Shown: positions 36,490-47,137 of the stretch, piece by piece
How the letters are laid out: every line of letters starts with the position of its first letter
How positions within the stretch are numbered: position 1 is the stretch's first letter
Assembly: GCF_000027225.1 (NCBI RefSeq)
Contig: NC_013892.1
Location: 3,844,001-3,908,000 of the forward strand
DNA length: 64,000 nt
Reading direction: 5' to 3'
Origin: Xenorhabdus bovienii SS-2004
Lineage (GTDB): Bacteria > Pseudomonadota > Gammaproteobacteria > Enterobacterales > Enterobacteriaceae
Notes under the pieces: model-generated
What the model was told of the DNA's origin: nothing
Database searches by the model: none
The model's input: only the letters and a program-made list of their open reading frames with translations
Program-made: the position numbers and the translations under genes

Positions 36490-37086
36490 CTAACTCAAAT
36501 CATGCAGGTGTCTTTTCAGACATGATTTCAGGCTAAAATCGGAGAACTTTACCTGCAACCCTTCTCGTTCTGGCGAACAACACATTGCTCCGACAAAAAC
36601 CCGCTGACTGCCAACCGCAAAAGGCGATAACCGCAGTAACGGCCACTTCACCCCATCAATGGAATATTGCAGCCTGATCACTCCCTCACTATACGTCAGC
36701 CTTAACCAGAATTTATCAGGATTCCCCGGAAATACGCCCATCGCCCAGTCAGAGCAAGAATTCGTTAGCACACTACCGATCGTTGCCTGCCCATCAGAAT
36801 GCTCAACACCCGCTTTTAACCAATGTTGCTCATCCACCAGTAGCATAATGCCAGCCTGATCGTATAAATGTTCAAAACGCCCTTCGATACAAAGCTGGAA
36901 GGTAAAACCGGCTTCAATATGAACATCATCAACATAGCGACCAAAAACATGGCCGCTATGACGCTGAAAGCCATACCATGTATCACGCCAAAAATCAGTT
37001 TTAATATCTGTCGTCACATGGAGTATATCTTCTCGATGCTTCCACGAGGCAGGCTCATTAAGCCAATGGCAGTGCTGAAAATTCAT
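36490..37086 (-). CDS. DUF1349 concanavalin-like protein
   Basis: This 198-aa protein resembles the DUF1349 family, a jelly-roll (concanavalin A-like) fold related to the C-terminal domains of some glycosidases. Diagnostic blocks are TDFWRDTWYG, YDQAGIMLLVDEQHWLKAGVE and WLRLTYSEGVIRLQYSIDG. There is no signal peptide or recognised catalytic residue, so a cytosolic sugar-binding or accessory role is inferred. An in-frame TTG lies directly before the chosen ATG. It lies 14 bp downstream of the MFS gene and is the last member of the five-gene operon. Confidence 0.8.
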   Translation of the reverse strand: MNFQHCHWLNEPASWKHREDILHVTTDIKTDFWRDTWYGFQRHSGHVFGRYVDDVHIEAGFTFQLCIEGRFEHLYDQAGIMLLVDEQHWLKAGVEHSDGQATIGSVLTNSCSDWAMGVFPGNPDKFWLRLTYSEGVIRLQYSIDGVKWPLLRLSPFAVGSQRVFVGAMCCSPEREGLQVKFSDFSLKSCLKRHLHDLS

Positions 37087-37100
37087 CAATAGTTAACCTG

Positions 37101-38252
37101 TTATTTTCTGGCGGGATGAATCAATCCATAGCCCGCTAACAATGTAAGAGAAAGTAGAGCAATACAGGCAAAAGCGCCATGCAATGTGACCTGATGAGCC
37201 AAACCCCCGATAATTGCAGGCCCCAGCAGGATACCCGAATATCCCATCGTAGAGACGGCGGAAACTGCCTGAGAATCAGGCATGACTTTCTGCTGCCCTG
37301 AAGCAGTGAAAAACATCGGAGCCAGATTGGATAAACCCGCTCCTATCATCAGGAAAGAAATACCCAATACCATCATGCTGGATGCCAGATAGATCAGGAC
37401 AAAACCCGAAGTAGCCAGAATTGCACTTGCCAAAAAAACCCGCCGGTATCCAAACATTGAGATAATTTTATCGCCCAGAAAGCGGCCACATGTCATGGTA
37501 ATGGCGAAAAGCGTGTAACCAAGTCCCGCCTGATGGCTATCTATATTATGGACACTACTCAGCAAGATCCCACTCCAATCCAACATGGAGCCTTCCATCA
37601 GATAAACGACAAAGCAAAGAAAACCAAGCAGGATCACAATCCCACGCGGCAAGGCAAAAAATGGTGTATTACCCGTTTCTGTATGATCCAATAATCCGCT
37701 CCATGCTGGCAGCAACAACAGAATAATGAATAATGACACTGCGGCCATTACCTGAAATGGGGATATTCCCATCAATAACAGGAAACTGACTGACCCTGCA
37801 CCCGCAATTCCCCCCAGACTGAACAACGCATGAAAACCAGACATAATTGGCTGCTGTGCCATTTTTTCAACATTGACTGCATGAATATTGATCACCACAT
37901 CCGTCGCACCAATCCCCACGCCGAACATAAACAGCGCACAAGCCAGTGCCCAGGGGGTTGGCAATATACTTAACCCCGGTAGCATCAAAATTGCCAGCAG
38001 GGCAAACAAGGGAAAAATTTTCCTACAACCGAAACGGCTGGCCAGCATCCCCGCCAAAGGCATCGTGATAAAGGAACCAATGCCAAATACCAGTATGAGC
38101 AACCCCATGGCACCATCATCAAGTGCAAATCTCTCCTTAACCAAAGGAATAAGAGGTGCCCAAGCTGCCATACTGAATCCGGCAATAAAAAAAGCGAGCC
38201 GTGTCGCGATGATCGGCTGTTTTATCGAAGAAACTGCATATTCCTCAGACAA
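37101..38252 (-). CDS. MFS transporter (YbjJ-like)
   Basis: This major facilitator superfamily carrier of 383 aa has about twelve hydrophobic segments and the MFS signature region GMLASRFGCRKIFPL after the second. It resembles the E. coli YbjJ/FucP-like branch, whose substrates are largely sugars or unknown. The start is taken as a TTG at 38252 because GGAGGA lies six bases before it. The frame extends 22 codons further but without a ribosome-binding site. It lies 132 bp after the HAD gene and 14 bp before the DUF1349 gene. Direction of transport cannot be told from sequence. Confidence 0.85.
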   Translation of the reverse strand: MSEEYAVSSIKQPIIATRLAFFIAGFSMAAWAPLIPLVKERFALDDGAMGLLILVFGIGSFITMPLAGMLASRFGCRKIFPLFALLAILMLPGLSILPTPWALACALFMFGVGIGATDVVINIHAVNVEKMAQQPIMSGFHALFSLGGIAGAGSVSFLLLMGISPFQVMAAVSLFIILLLLPAWSGLLDHTETGNTPFFALPRGIVILLGFLCFVVYLMEGSMLDWSGILLSSVHNIDSHQAGLGYTLFAITMTCGRFLGDKIISMFGYRRVFLASAILATSGFVLIYLASSMMVLGISFLMIGAGLSNLAPMFFTASGQQKVMPDSQAVSAVSTMGYSGILLGPAIIGGLAHQVTLHGAFACIALLSLTLLAGYGLIHPARK

Positions 38253-38384
38253 CTTAATTCCTCCATAACCCTGTTCTCTAAAACCATCTGTTCCAAAACA
38301 ATGTACTCTGACGCACAATCATGCCCTCCGCAGGTTTTGCTGGAGGGCATCAATATTTACATTGTTATCACACTGAAGTTATCA

Positions 38385-39023
38385 TCACGCTGACAGCGAA
38401 TTTATCCCAGAAAATTGCGGAATATCCGTCAATTCACCAATAATGCAAGTCGCCTGCCCGTACTGTTCAGCTACCGACAAATCATGAGGCCAAGCATATA
38501 CCCACGGGATCCCTGCCTGTTTTGCCGCTGCGATCCCCAGATCCGTGTCTTCAATCACCAAAGTCTGCTGAACATCCATCCTTTTCAGCTTTAGCATAGC
38601 AAGGTAGGGATCAGGAAAAGGTTTAGTTCTTTCAACATCATCACCGGAAATCAAAGCAGGTTCATCAAACAAATCCAGTAACCCCAGATTCGCCAGACAA
38701 ACGGCACGCGGTGCGGTGGAAACAAACCCAAAAGCAATGTCATTTTGCTGTAAGGCCGCGATTAGGCGAGTAACCCCCGGGCGTAGATAATGTGCAGATA
38801 ACTTTTCCTGATAAACCGAGATAATCCTGTCGGTAATGCCTTGCTGCTCGGGTAATGGAACACCAATTTCATTCAGTGTTTCAGCCAGACTCAAACCAAT
38901 TAATTGCTGTGGCTGAACATCACGCGTGTGATCAGGTGCCAGTTCACACAGCACATCAAAATGCAGTTGTTCACTATCGACAATGACCCCATCGATATCA
39001 AAAATGACATTGAATTTATCCAT
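38385..39023 (-). CDS. HAD sugar-phosphatase, beta-phosphoglucomutase-like
   Basis: This 212-aa HAD hydrolase has a helical cap of the beta-phosphoglucomutase type. The nucleophile motif is FDIDGVIVDSE (Asp9 and Asp11), motif II lies in FGFVSTAPRA, the Lys in TKPFPDPYLAMLK, and the metal-binding acids in IEDTDLGIAAAKQAG. Members of this group act on hexose phosphates or their deoxy and polyol forms, so a sugar-phosphate phosphatase is inferred. It follows the dehydrogenase gene by 13 bp and is likely to be co-transcribed with it. Confidence 0.88.
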   Translation of the reverse strand: MDKFNVIFDIDGVIVDSEQLHFDVLCELAPDHTRDVQPQQLIGLSLAETLNEIGVPLPEQQGITDRIISVYQEKLSAHYLRPGVTRLIAALQQNDIAFGFVSTAPRAVCLANLGLLDLFDEPALISGDDVERTKPFPDPYLAMLKLKRMDVQQTLVIEDTDLGIAAAKQAGIPWVYAWPHDLSVAEQYGQATCIIGELTDIPQFSGINSLSA

Positions 39024-39036
39024 CAGAAATATTCCA

Positions 39037-40098
39037 TTACTTAAAGTCAGCCAAACGGATCAATATTTTGCAGTTTGGTGTACTGAGCGGTACTTGGGCT
39101 TTCGCGGCAATATCACAGCCCACGGTGAGAAAAGCCTGCTGATAATCCTCAAAATCAAAGATCTGACTAATCAGGCGTTCGGCTGGGATCACACCATCCC
39201 GGATCATGGCGTAAGCACGCTCAAAACTGTTGTTCAAGGAGTCAATCGAGCCGATGACAGAAAGACTTTTGTCGGCAATTTTCAGAATATCAAGATTGGC
39301 ATGTTTATCTTTTAAAGCGACATTCAGCAACTTACCACCTGCGGCTAAATGGTCGAAAACATATTCGGTCAGTTGTCCCGTAGTATCTACACATAAATCG
39401 ATCAGGGCTGATTTATCACCGTATTCCTGCATCAACGCTTCATCAAAATCAGTATATAACCGACATTCTGCCGGCAGGTTGTTGATAGCAAATTGCACAC
39501 GACTCGGGTTTTTCTCGATCATGAATGCCTTAACACCCCGTTCATGCAACGCCCAAAGATACAGCATTCCCATAGGGCCAGCACCGGCTACCACGGCCCG
39601 AATATTGGTATGGGTGATCCCCAGTTTATCCACTCCCGTCAGTGTGCAGCTCAAAGGTTCAGTCAACGAAGCCGCTTCCATACTGACATGATCATCAAGC
39701 TTAATCAGCGAGCTTTCTTTCGCCAAATACTGCTCGGCAAATGCCCCATCGTAAGAAACCCCCGCTTCCGTCCCTAGTTTCTTCTCGCAGTGATTGGGAT
39801 TACCTGTCTGACACATTCTGCAATGTCCGCAGGAGTATGTCGGATTGATAACAACACGATCGCCAATCTGAAAGCGGGTAACATGACTGCCGATTTGCGT
39901 CACCACTCCCGTGGTCTCATGCCCCAATGTGGTTCCCGGCACCGCTACAGGATAAGAACCAGTAATAATTCCTATATCTGTGCCGCAAATCCCACATACT
40001 GCAATATCGACTACCACATCATCCGGTTCAATGCAGTGCAAGGGTTCAACTTGCTGAATCTGGACATTCCATACTTGGTTGAATTTCAGGGCTTTCAT
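39037..40098 (-). CDS. Zinc-dependent polyol/alcohol dehydrogenase (MDR family)
   Basis: This 353-aa medium-chain dehydrogenase has the catalytic zinc ligands Cys38 and His60-Glu61 (ICGTD, GHE), four structural zinc cysteines at 90, 93, 96 and 104, and the nucleotide-binding GAGPMG at about residue 172. It resembles sorbitol, threonine or galactonate dehydrogenases that oxidise a secondary hydroxyl with NAD(P). The exact substrate cannot be told. Its ATG overlaps the stop codon of the aminotransferase (TAATG), showing translational coupling and implying linked reactions. Confidence 0.9.
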   Translation of the reverse strand: MKALKFNQVWNVQIQQVEPLHCIEPDDVVVDIAVCGICGTDIGIITGSYPVAVPGTTLGHETTGVVTQIGSHVTRFQIGDRVVINPTYSCGHCRMCQTGNPNHCEKKLGTEAGVSYDGAFAEQYLAKESSLIKLDDHVSMEAASLTEPLSCTLTGVDKLGITHTNIRAVVAGAGPMGMLYLWALHERGVKAFMIEKNPSRVQFAINNLPAECRLYTDFDEALMQEYGDKSALIDLCVDTTGQLTEYVFDHLAAGGKLLNVALKDKHANLDILKIADKSLSVIGSIDSLNNSFERAYAMIRDGVIPAERLISQIFDFEDYQQAFLTVGCDIAAKAQVPLSTPNCKILIRLADFK

Positions 40099-41348
40099 TA
40101 TGCAACCTCTCTGTGCTTCGGTGCAGAAACCGTCAGTTCAGCGAATGCCAGATCCAATTTATGGAGAATTTCATGTAAGTGTTCCTGTGTACAAACCAAA
40201 GGAGGACGTACCTTAAGTGCCCGCCCTTTGCCATAACGGGAGCCGCGCAGGATCAATCGGTGACGGCTGGCGGTTTCAATCACCTGTGCCGCAAATTCTG
40301 GGGTTGGAGTATCAAAACCGAACATGTAGCCCATGCCTCTGACCCCCGTGATTTCAGGGTATTTATGCTGTAAGGCCAACAGTCCATCACGCAGGAAAGC
40401 CTCGTTCTGCTGCACATTTTCCAGAATCGCATCATCTTCAATAATATCAATGATTTCGTTGAGAGCGACTAAAGACAAGGGATTAGCACCAGAAGTACTG
40501 GAATGCTCAAATGATTCCAGCACATCCAGCGAGCTGCGCATCAGCACACCCCCTGTCGGAATACCAATACCCCCTGCCCCTTTCGCAAATACAATGATAT
40601 CTGGCTCTAATTCCTTGGCATAACCTGTCGACGCAAAGAAAGTTCCGGTACGGCCAAACCCTGTCTGTATTTCATCCGCAATAATGATGATGCCGTGCTG
40701 ATGGCAGATTTCCCTGATTTTGCGATAGAACTCCACGGGGAAAACGGTGTTGCCGCCATTGCCCTGAATCGGTTCAATAATCAGACATGCGATATTGTCA
40801 CTGGAGCCCAACTGAATAAACTGTTCCAGATCGACATATTGGTTCTCTGTCTCATTCGGGTCAGGTTCTGCCATGACACTGGCAGGTGCTGGAATTTTTA
40901 TCGAACCATCAATACTGATATGGAAATCTTTAATTCTGAACGCATTGCCAGAAATCTGCGCAGTCGCAAGAGACTGGCCGTGGTGGGCAAGAAAGAACGA
41001 AATAATGCCGGAGCGTCCTGTGGCTTTTTGGGCGATGCGAATGGCACCTTCAACAGCCCCAGAACCGGAAACATCCCGCAGCCACATTCGGTCAATGCCT
41101 TCTGGTGTATGTTTCACCAATTTGGTCAAAATATATTGTGACATTTCTCGCGTATAAGCAGAACTTAAATGCGTACATCTATCAATCTGTTGCTTGAGTT
41201 TTTCCGCAACTCTGTGGTTAGTGTAGCCAAGCGGCAAATTAAACGTACCTGATGCCGCATCAATATGCTTTTCGCCATCAATTTCCAAATAAGGACCGTG
41301 ACCAACAAAACGGGAAAGCATATCGTCAAGATGTTTTCTATTTTCCAT
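40098..41348 (-). CDS. Class-III PLP aminotransferase
   Basis: This 416-aa fold-type I aminotransferase is of the class-III (omega) group. The cofactor Asp225-Glu226 lies in IIADEIQTGFGRTG, and the PLP Lys is Lys256 in VFAKGAGG. LIIEPIQGNGG is also diagnostic. In this family the amino group usually moves to or from the end carbon or keto position of an amine, amino acid or sugar derivative. Substrate is not evident. It leads a five-gene minus-strand operon behind a CRP-type promoter. Its stop overlaps the start of the dehydrogenase. Confidence 0.92.
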   Translation of the reverse strand: MENRKHLDDMLSRFVGHGPYLEIDGEKHIDAASGTFNLPLGYTNHRVAEKLKQQIDRCTHLSSAYTREMSQYILTKLVKHTPEGIDRMWLRDVSGSGAVEGAIRIAQKATGRSGIISFFLAHHGQSLATAQISGNAFRIKDFHISIDGSIKIPAPASVMAEPDPNETENQYVDLEQFIQLGSSDNIACLIIEPIQGNGGNTVFPVEFYRKIREICHQHGIIIIADEIQTGFGRTGTFFASTGYAKELEPDIIVFAKGAGGIGIPTGGVLMRSSLDVLESFEHSSTSGANPLSLVALNEIIDIIEDDAILENVQQNEAFLRDGLLALQHKYPEITGVRGMGYMFGFDTPTPEFAAQVIETASRHRLILRGSRYGKGRALKVRPPLVCTQEHLHEILHKLDLAFAELTVSAPKHREVA

Positions 41349-41379
41349 AATTACTAACCACCATTAGTTATTTTTAACA

Positions 41380-41442
41380 ATTATGAGCGTACCAAATGTA
41401 ATGAGATTAGCTTAGACCCATTTAAACGTGACATCCATCACA
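41380..41442 (-). promoter_or_regulatory. CRP-dependent promoter of the accessory operon
   Basis: CGTGA-N6-TCACA at 41427-41442 matches the CRP site core TGTGA-N6-TCACA at nine of ten bases. A -10-like CATAAT at 41380-41385 (minus strand) predicts a start near 41373, which places the CRP site centre at about -61.5, the class I position. No good -35 is present, as expected for a CRP-dependent promoter. Confidence 0.6.
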
Positions 41443-41551
41443 TAAAACCCATAAAAAAATATAAGGTTATTTTAAAAATTAATTTATATTTAAATTGCAT
41501 ATAACTTAGTGTTAATATTTATTTATGTTATTAGCGAAAACATTACTAAAC

Positions 41552-44281
41552 TTAAATATTCATTGATGCAACACTCAACCCCATCATTTGCATCAAATGT
41601 TGAGCCTGTTGAATAGCATCCTGCCGATGGGTAATACCCATTTTTTGATACAGATTACGGATATGCGTCTTGATCGTGGTCGCGGCGACCTCCAGTTCTG
41701 CGGCAATTTGATCGTTACTGTAGCCGGAATAAATCAACCCCAATACCTGCCATTCACGCTGAGTCAGCGGGCTATTTCGGATAAGTTCCGGTACATCAGG
41801 GTGTGTAAGAAGCTGCTCAACAAACGTTTCATCAAAATGGGCGAATTTATGCCGATGCTGGCGATTAATTTCCCGCAGGATACGCTGGGCACGGTGTTGC
41901 TCAAGTTCAGGCAGAATATTGAGCTGAATAAGCTGGCGCAATTGTTGAGCCATCAACTCACCTTCAAGTACAAAGTGACTAATAAATCCCGTGCGGTTAG
42001 CCAAACTCAGGGCTTCCATCAAAACAGCCTGTGCTTCAGCCTTGTACCCAAGCTGCCAGTGCAACAGATTGCACAGCAGCAGGTTGCGGTTCAAATCGCT
42101 TATCAGCAGCAATTCCCTCGCGTACTTATTCAGCGTTCCCAAGATAGATTCCGCTTCCTCATACTGACCAAGCAGGATCTGTGCACGGGCGATATTGCGC
42201 CATTGATTCTGATTGAAATGGTTATTGAAACTTTCTGGCCGTTCCGCCTGTACCAACCACTGAGTCGCCGAGCTGCTATCTTCCAAATTCTGCCAGATAA
42301 TGACGCGTAGCTTGTCGGTATTGGTTCGCCAGTCACGATGATAATGCCCGTTATTCAACAGATTTTCGCAGCGGGACAGGTAACGGCGGGCATTATCAAT
42401 ATCCCCTCGGATCAAGGAACATTTCGCCAGTTGGGTTAGGCATTGTAATTGCTGCTGAGGCTGGACGCTGGATAACACTTCCAGGCCTCGACGCGCCGCT
42501 TCTTCAGATTCGTCTATCCGCGCCCAACACCACAAAAGCTGTGAGCGAATGCGCAACAGGAATTCGTGCATCGGCAACTGTTCCAAATGCTGCTCACTAA
42601 TCAAATCAAAAGCGTGATTTTGAATTTCATAGGCCGCCTGCAAATAGCCCTGAGCCAATAAGATCTCACTTTGCTGCAACAACGCCCACAAAGCATAGTG
42701 ATAAACATGACAGCGTCGGGCAAGTTGCTCCGTTTGCTTCATCAGTGCCAATGCATGGGATAATTCTCCTTTACAATGCAGAACTTCCCCTTTCACCGAC
42801 ATCGCAACAATCCGGCCATATTCATTGTCGGGCAAAAGGGCTGCCAGAGCCTTCTCAGCCAGAGTATCAGCATCGTCCGGCCGGCCATCATTAATCGCAA
42901 CTTGGGCACGCAGGGCATCAAATTCTGCCAGCAATTCCGGCTCTATAATGATTTGTTTCTGCTTCAGCGACTGTTCTGTCTGATTCAATAAAGCGTTCAC
43001 TTCATAATAACGATGCTGGCTCTGTGCCAGCCATGCCTGTAACAGTACCAGACGCGGATTTTCCAGTAATTGCTCATATGGCAATGCATTCATGCACTCT
43101 TCCAATAGTGACAGTTTGCTGTGGTTAAACAGATCCCAAGCATGTTGCAGCAAAATATCACGTAACAGTACGGTATCTCCGGCAGCCAGCGCATGGTGAA
43201 TGGCTTCCCCCGGAAAACCCTGCATCAGCCAGCCTTCTGCCGCGGCTCTGTGCAATTCTGGCAATTTCGCTGCCATCTCCCACTGGCATCGTTGACGCAG
43301 GAATGAGGCAAACAGAGGATGAAAACAGAACCATTCGCCAGAATCATCCATACGTTGGATAAACAGCCCCTGACGTTCAATATCTTCAAGGCGTTGCTGG
43401 CCGTTATCCTCTCCCGTCAGACAAACAATCAGACCATCATTCATCGAACGCAGGATAGAACTGCGCAGCAGGAAATCCCGCGTAGCCTGATCCACACGAT
43501 TTAACACCTCATCCACAAGATAATCTGCGAGATGGCTGGCATTAATCCCTGAAAGGCGTTTTGCCGACATTTCCGCCGTATTGCCTGATTGACGGGCAGA
43601 AAGAGCAATAAGCTGCAAGGCCGTCGCCCAACCCGCGACGTCATTGCATAACTGTTTGCAATTATCCGCATCCAGTGGGCTGGCCAGTCTTTTATCAAAA
43701 AACTGCTGGGTTTCCCGATAATCGAAAGCCAATTGCTGGCTGTCGAACTCCAATAACTGTTCACGCACACGTAGGTTAGCTACACCCAACGATGGCAAAT
43801 GACGGGATAGTATTGTCAAAGTCAGATTTTCAGGCTGGTGACGGAGGAAAAAGCGCATGGCTTCGTGAATGAGGTTATTCTCTATCAGGTGATAATCATC
43901 AATCACCAGAAAGATCGGCTGTTTCCACTCACTAAGTTCAATAAACAACTGCGCAAATAATGCGGGTAAATTGGCATACTGATGTTTCTGAGCCAGCACG
44001 TCACTTTTTACACAATGCCCCTGTGTTGCCTGCTGAATAGCCGCGATCAGGTAGCTGGCAAAACGTTCCGGCTGATTGTCACTGTCATCCAGAGAATACC
44101 ATCCCAGATTACTCTGTCCGGCAGCCCATTGTGACATCAATGTAGTTTTGCCATACCCTGCGGGGCTGGTTATCAATACCAGACGATAGTGCTGTACTTC
44201 ACTGAGCAGTTCTAACAGACGCTCACGCATGACCATATTATTAAGGCGAAGGGGGCGACTGAGTTTCGATGGGATAAGCAT
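41552..44281 (-). CDS. malT: MalT, ATP- and maltotriose-dependent activator of the mal regulon
   Basis: MalT is the STAND-type activator that turns on maltose genes when bound to maltotriose and ATP. From the ATG at 44281 the product is 909 aa, close to E. coli (901). The longer upstream frame lacks homology. The N-terminus [15 protein letters not shown] is conserved, the Walker A loop is SPAGYGKTT (residues 39-47), a long TPR-like region follows, and a LuxR-type HTH ends the protein ([22 protein letters not shown]). It is divergent from malPQ, as in E. coli. A conserved CRP site lies upstream. Confidence 0.97.
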   Translation of the reverse strand: MLIPSKLSRPLRLNNMVMRERLLELLSEVQHYRLVLITSPAGYGKTTLMSQWAAGQSNLGWYSLDDSDNQPERFASYLIAAIQQATQGHCVKSDVLAQKHQYANLPALFAQLFIELSEWKQPIFLVIDDYHLIENNLIHEAMRFFLRHQPENLTLTILSRHLPSLGVANLRVREQLLEFDSQQLAFDYRETQQFFDKRLASPLDADNCKQLCNDVAGWATALQLIALSARQSGNTAEMSAKRLSGINASHLADYLVDEVLNRVDQATRDFLLRSSILRSMNDGLIVCLTGEDNGQQRLEDIERQGLFIQRMDDSGEWFCFHPLFASFLRQRCQWEMAAKLPELHRAAAEGWLMQGFPGEAIHHALAAGDTVLLRDILLQHAWDLFNHSKLSLLEECMNALPYEQLLENPRLVLLQAWLAQSQHRYYEVNALLNQTEQSLKQKQIIIEPELLAEFDALRAQVAINDGRPDDADTLAEKALAALLPDNEYGRIVAMSVKGEVLHCKGELSHALALMKQTEQLARRCHVYHYALWALLQQSEILLAQGYLQAAYEIQNHAFDLISEQHLEQLPMHEFLLRIRSQLLWCWARIDESEEAARRGLEVLSSVQPQQQLQCLTQLAKCSLIRGDIDNARRYLSRCENLLNNGHYHRDWRTNTDKLRVIIWQNLEDSSSATQWLVQAERPESFNNHFNQNQWRNIARAQILLGQYEEAESILGTLNKYARELLLISDLNRNLLLCNLLHWQLGYKAEAQAVLMEALSLANRTGFISHFVLEGELMAQQLRQLIQLNILPELEQHRAQRILREINRQHRHKFAHFDETFVEQLLTHPDVPELIRNSPLTQREWQVLGLIYSGYSNDQIAAELEVAATTIKTHIRNLYQKMGITHRQDAIQQAQHLMQMMGLSVASMNI

Positions 44282-44436
44282 TGGTTTCTTCCCTTCATAA
44301 GCAATGAATAAAACTGATACCAAAACCCTGTTCAATGTTATTGATTCATTTTCACCACTAACATTCATTAATGCCCAACCAAATTTAGAGAAACGTCTGT
44401 CTTTTGCAAACAGGTTGATTGATTTCATTGTGTTAA

Positions 44437-44452
44437 GTTGCACCCTGTCACA
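44437..44452 (-). promoter_or_regulatory. CRP site upstream of malT
   Basis: On the minus strand, TGTGACAGGGTGCAAC resembles the known E. coli malT CRP site (TGTGACACAGTGCAAA), with the left half perfect. It lies about 156-171 bp before the malT start. CRP activation of malT is inferred. Upstream of malT, the remainder of the 439-bp malT-malP gap holds this and the MalT boxes below. Confidence 0.55.
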
Positions 44453-44607
44453 TTCTTTGCTTGCAATTTTTCCTGTTCCCAATGAAATTGCGAAAAGCCT
44501 CGAAAAAACAGGACAAGTAGGAAATTTTTCCTATCAAGTTGTTGGTCAATTTCTTCAGCCACCCGCCTTGCTGTTTATTTAATTACAGCCAATGGCTACG
44601 CCCTTGC

Positions 44608-44640
44608 ACTCCTCCCTGTGAATATCCCCGTAGGATGATG
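44608..44640. promoter_or_regulatory. Candidate MalT boxes upstream of malP
   Basis: GGGAGGAGT (minus strand, 44608-44616) matches the MalT box GGGA(G/T)GAGG at eight of nine positions. AGGATGATG (plus strand, 44632-44640) matches at seven. Their spacing is compatible with a MalT-activated malPQ promoter. Confidence 0.45.
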
Positions 44641-44720
44641 CCTACCGCTTCAAGAATCTTCAGCATATCCCGATAAATCACCTCCATATTTTCCTTATTC
44701 AGTGACAGGATGAAGACTTC

Positions 44721-47129
44721 ATGCAACAGCCCAAATTAGATAGAGCCGTCTTTCAGGCCGCGCTTACACGCCAGTGGCAGCGCTTTGGCCTTAGTTCAGC
44801 ACAGGAAATGACCCCACATCAGTGGTGGCAGGCCATCAGTGCTGCACTATTAGAATTACTTCCCTCTTCCAGCCCGAACCATGGTCATCAGTTGCATAAC
44901 TCTAAGCGTCATGTGAACTATATTTCGATGGAATTTCTGATAGGCCGTCTGACAGCCAACAATTTGCTGAATCTTGGCTGGTATGACGATGTTCAGGCTT
45001 ATCTGGCAGAGGATGGGCTGACTTTGAGTGATTTACTTGAACAAGAAGCTGATCCTGCATTAGGCAATGGTGGTCTGGGTCGGCTGGCAGCCTGTTTTCT
45101 TGACTCAATGGCAACGATTGATCAACCCGCAACAGGCTATGGCCTTAATTATCAGTATGGCCTGTTCCGGCAATCCTTTGATCAAGGATTACAAATTGAG
45201 GCACCTGATGACTGGAAGCAAGGCTCCTATCCGTGGTTTCGCCATAATGCCCAATTGAAAGTTGACGTGGGTTTTGGCGGGAAAATCGTGATGACAGACG
45301 AAGGTCATGAAACTTGGCTTCCTGCCTTTACCTTGATTGGCGAAGCTTGGGATCTGCCGGTCGTTGGCTATGGTAATGGCGTCACACAACCCCTGCGCCT
45401 GTGGCAGGCAACACACGATAACCCTTTTGATCTGTCACTTTTCAATGACGGGCAGTTTCTGAATGCTGAACAACAAGGCATCGAAGCCACCAGCCTGACC
45501 AAAGTGCTTTACCCGAACGATAACCATCAGGACGGAAAACGCCTGCGCCTGATGCAGCAATATTTCCAGTGTGCCTGTGCGGTGGCCGATATTCTGCGTC
45601 GTCATCAGCAGGCGGGCCGCAAGGTGGAAGAATTACCACGCTACGAAGTTATCCAGCTTAACGATACCCACCCGACTATCGCCGTCCCTGAAATGATGCG
45701 TCTCCTGCTGGATGAGCACAGATTGGATTGGGAAACCGCATGGGAAATTACGGGGCAGACTTTCGCCTATACTAACCATACTTTACTACCAGAAGGTTTA
45801 GAGCGTTGGGATGAGCATCTAGTCAGTGAACTATTGCCACGTCATCACCGCATTATTCAGGAAATCAACCGTCGCTTCCAGAAAACCGTGGAGCAAACCT
45901 GGCCCGGCAATCAACAGGTGTGGGAAAAATTAGCCGTTACTCACGGAAATCAGGTAAGAATGGCTAACCTCTGCGTAGTGGCCTGTTTTGCTGTCAACGG
46001 TGTGGCAGCACTGCATTCATCCCTAATCGTGACGGATCTGTTTCCAGAGTATTATCACTTATGGCCGAAAAAGTTCCATAACGTAACCAATGGCGTCACA
46101 CCGCGTCGCTGGTTAAAACAGTGCAATCCAGCACTCTCCTCACTGATTGACCAAACCTTGAATCATGAATGGGTTAATGATCTTGAGAGCCTGAAACAAC
46201 TCGAACCTTATGCCAACGATACAGCTTTCTGCGAAGCTTATCGCAGCATCAAACAGGAAAATAAAATCCGGTTGTCCAACTACGTCAATAAAGTCATGGG
46301 GCTTAAGATTGATCCCCACGCCATTTTTGACGTGCAGATAAAACGTCTGCATGAGTACAAGCGCCAACATTTGAACCTGCTGCATATCCTCTCACTGTAT
46401 CGGCAGATTCAGGAAAATCCGTCACTGGATGTCCACCCCCGCGTCTTCCTGTTTGGTGCCAAAGCAGCTCCGGGATACTATCTGGCAAAAAATATTATTT
46501 CAGCCATTAACCATGCGGCTGAAAAGATCAATCATGATCCGATCGTCCGTGATCGTATCAAAATTGCCTTTATTCCCGATTACAACGTTTCCACCGCAGA
46601 ATTGATGATCCCAGCCGCCGATGTCTCAGAGCAAATTTCTACCGCAGGTAAAGAAGCCTCCGGTACAGGCAACATGAAACTGGCCTTAAACGGTGCACTG
46701 ACCATCGGTACGTTAGATGGCGCCAATGTTGAAATCGCCGAACAAGTCGGCAATGATCATATTTTTATCTTCGGGAATAATGTTGAAGAAGCAAAAGCCT
46801 TACTGAAAAGTGGCTACAATCCACGGCACATCCTCCAGCAGAACCCTCATCTACAAGGCATACTGGATGCACTTGCCAGTGGTGAATTCAGCCACGGAGA
46901 CACACAAGCATTCAATCTCATGCTGCATAGCTTGGTTGATGGCGGTGATCCTTATTTGGTACTGGCGGATTTTGACTCCTACTGCCAGGCCCATAAGCAG
47001 ATTGATACCCTATACCGTAATCCTCAACACTGGACACACAGTACTATTCTCAATACTGCCCGCATGGGTAAATTCAGTTCTGACCGAGCTATTCAAGATT
47101 ACCAACAGCGTATCTGGCAGGCCAAATAA
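44721..47129 (+). CDS. malP: Maltodextrin phosphorylase
   Basis: MalP phosphorolyses maltodextrins from the non-reducing end to release glucose-1-phosphate. The 802-aa protein matches E. coli MalP (797). The PLP-binding Lys lies in [25 protein letters not shown] near residue 650, and [15 protein letters not shown] is conserved near the N-terminus. It has no long N-terminal extension, as expected for a bacterial phosphorylase. malQ follows eight bases later. Confidence 0.97.
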   Translation: MQQPKLDRAVFQAALTRQWQRFGLSSAQEMTPHQWWQAISAALLELLPSSSPNHGHQLHNSKRHVNYISMEFLIGRLTANNLLNLGWYDDVQAYLAEDGLTLSDLLEQEADPALGNGGLGRLAACFLDSMATIDQPATGYGLNYQYGLFRQSFDQGLQIEAPDDWKQGSYPWFRHNAQLKVDVGFGGKIVMTDEGHETWLPAFTLIGEAWDLPVVGYGNGVTQPLRLWQATHDNPFDLSLFNDGQFLNAEQQGIEATSLTKVLYPNDNHQDGKRLRLMQQYFQCACAVADILRRHQQAGRKVEELPRYEVIQLNDTHPTIAVPEMMRLLLDEHRLDWETAWEITGQTFAYTNHTLLPEGLERWDEHLVSELLPRHHRIIQEINRRFQKTVEQTWPGNQQVWEKLAVTHGNQVRMANLCVVACFAVNGVAALHSSLIVTDLFPEYYHLWPKKFHNVTNGVTPRRWLKQCNPALSSLIDQTLNHEWVNDLESLKQLEPYANDTAFCEAYRSIKQENKIRLSNYVNKVMGLKIDPHAIFDVQIKRLHEYKRQHLNLLHILSLYRQIQENPSLDVHPRVFLFGAKAAPGYYLAKNIISAINHAAEKINHDPIVRDRIKIAFIPDYNVSTAELMIPAADVSEQISTAGKEASGTGNMKLALNGALTIGTLDGANVEIAEQVGNDHIFIFGNNVEEAKALLKSGYNPRHILQQNPHLQGILDALASGEFSHGDTQAFNLMLHSLVDGGDPYLVLADFDSYCQAHKQIDTLYRNPQHWTHSTILNTARMGKFSSDRAIQDYQQRIWQAK

Positions 47130-47137
47130 GGTTCATC

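Noticed and set aside
44282..44482. 67-codon N-terminal extension of malT
   Set aside because: It covers the malT promoter and CRP site, and the known MalT N-terminus begins at 44281.
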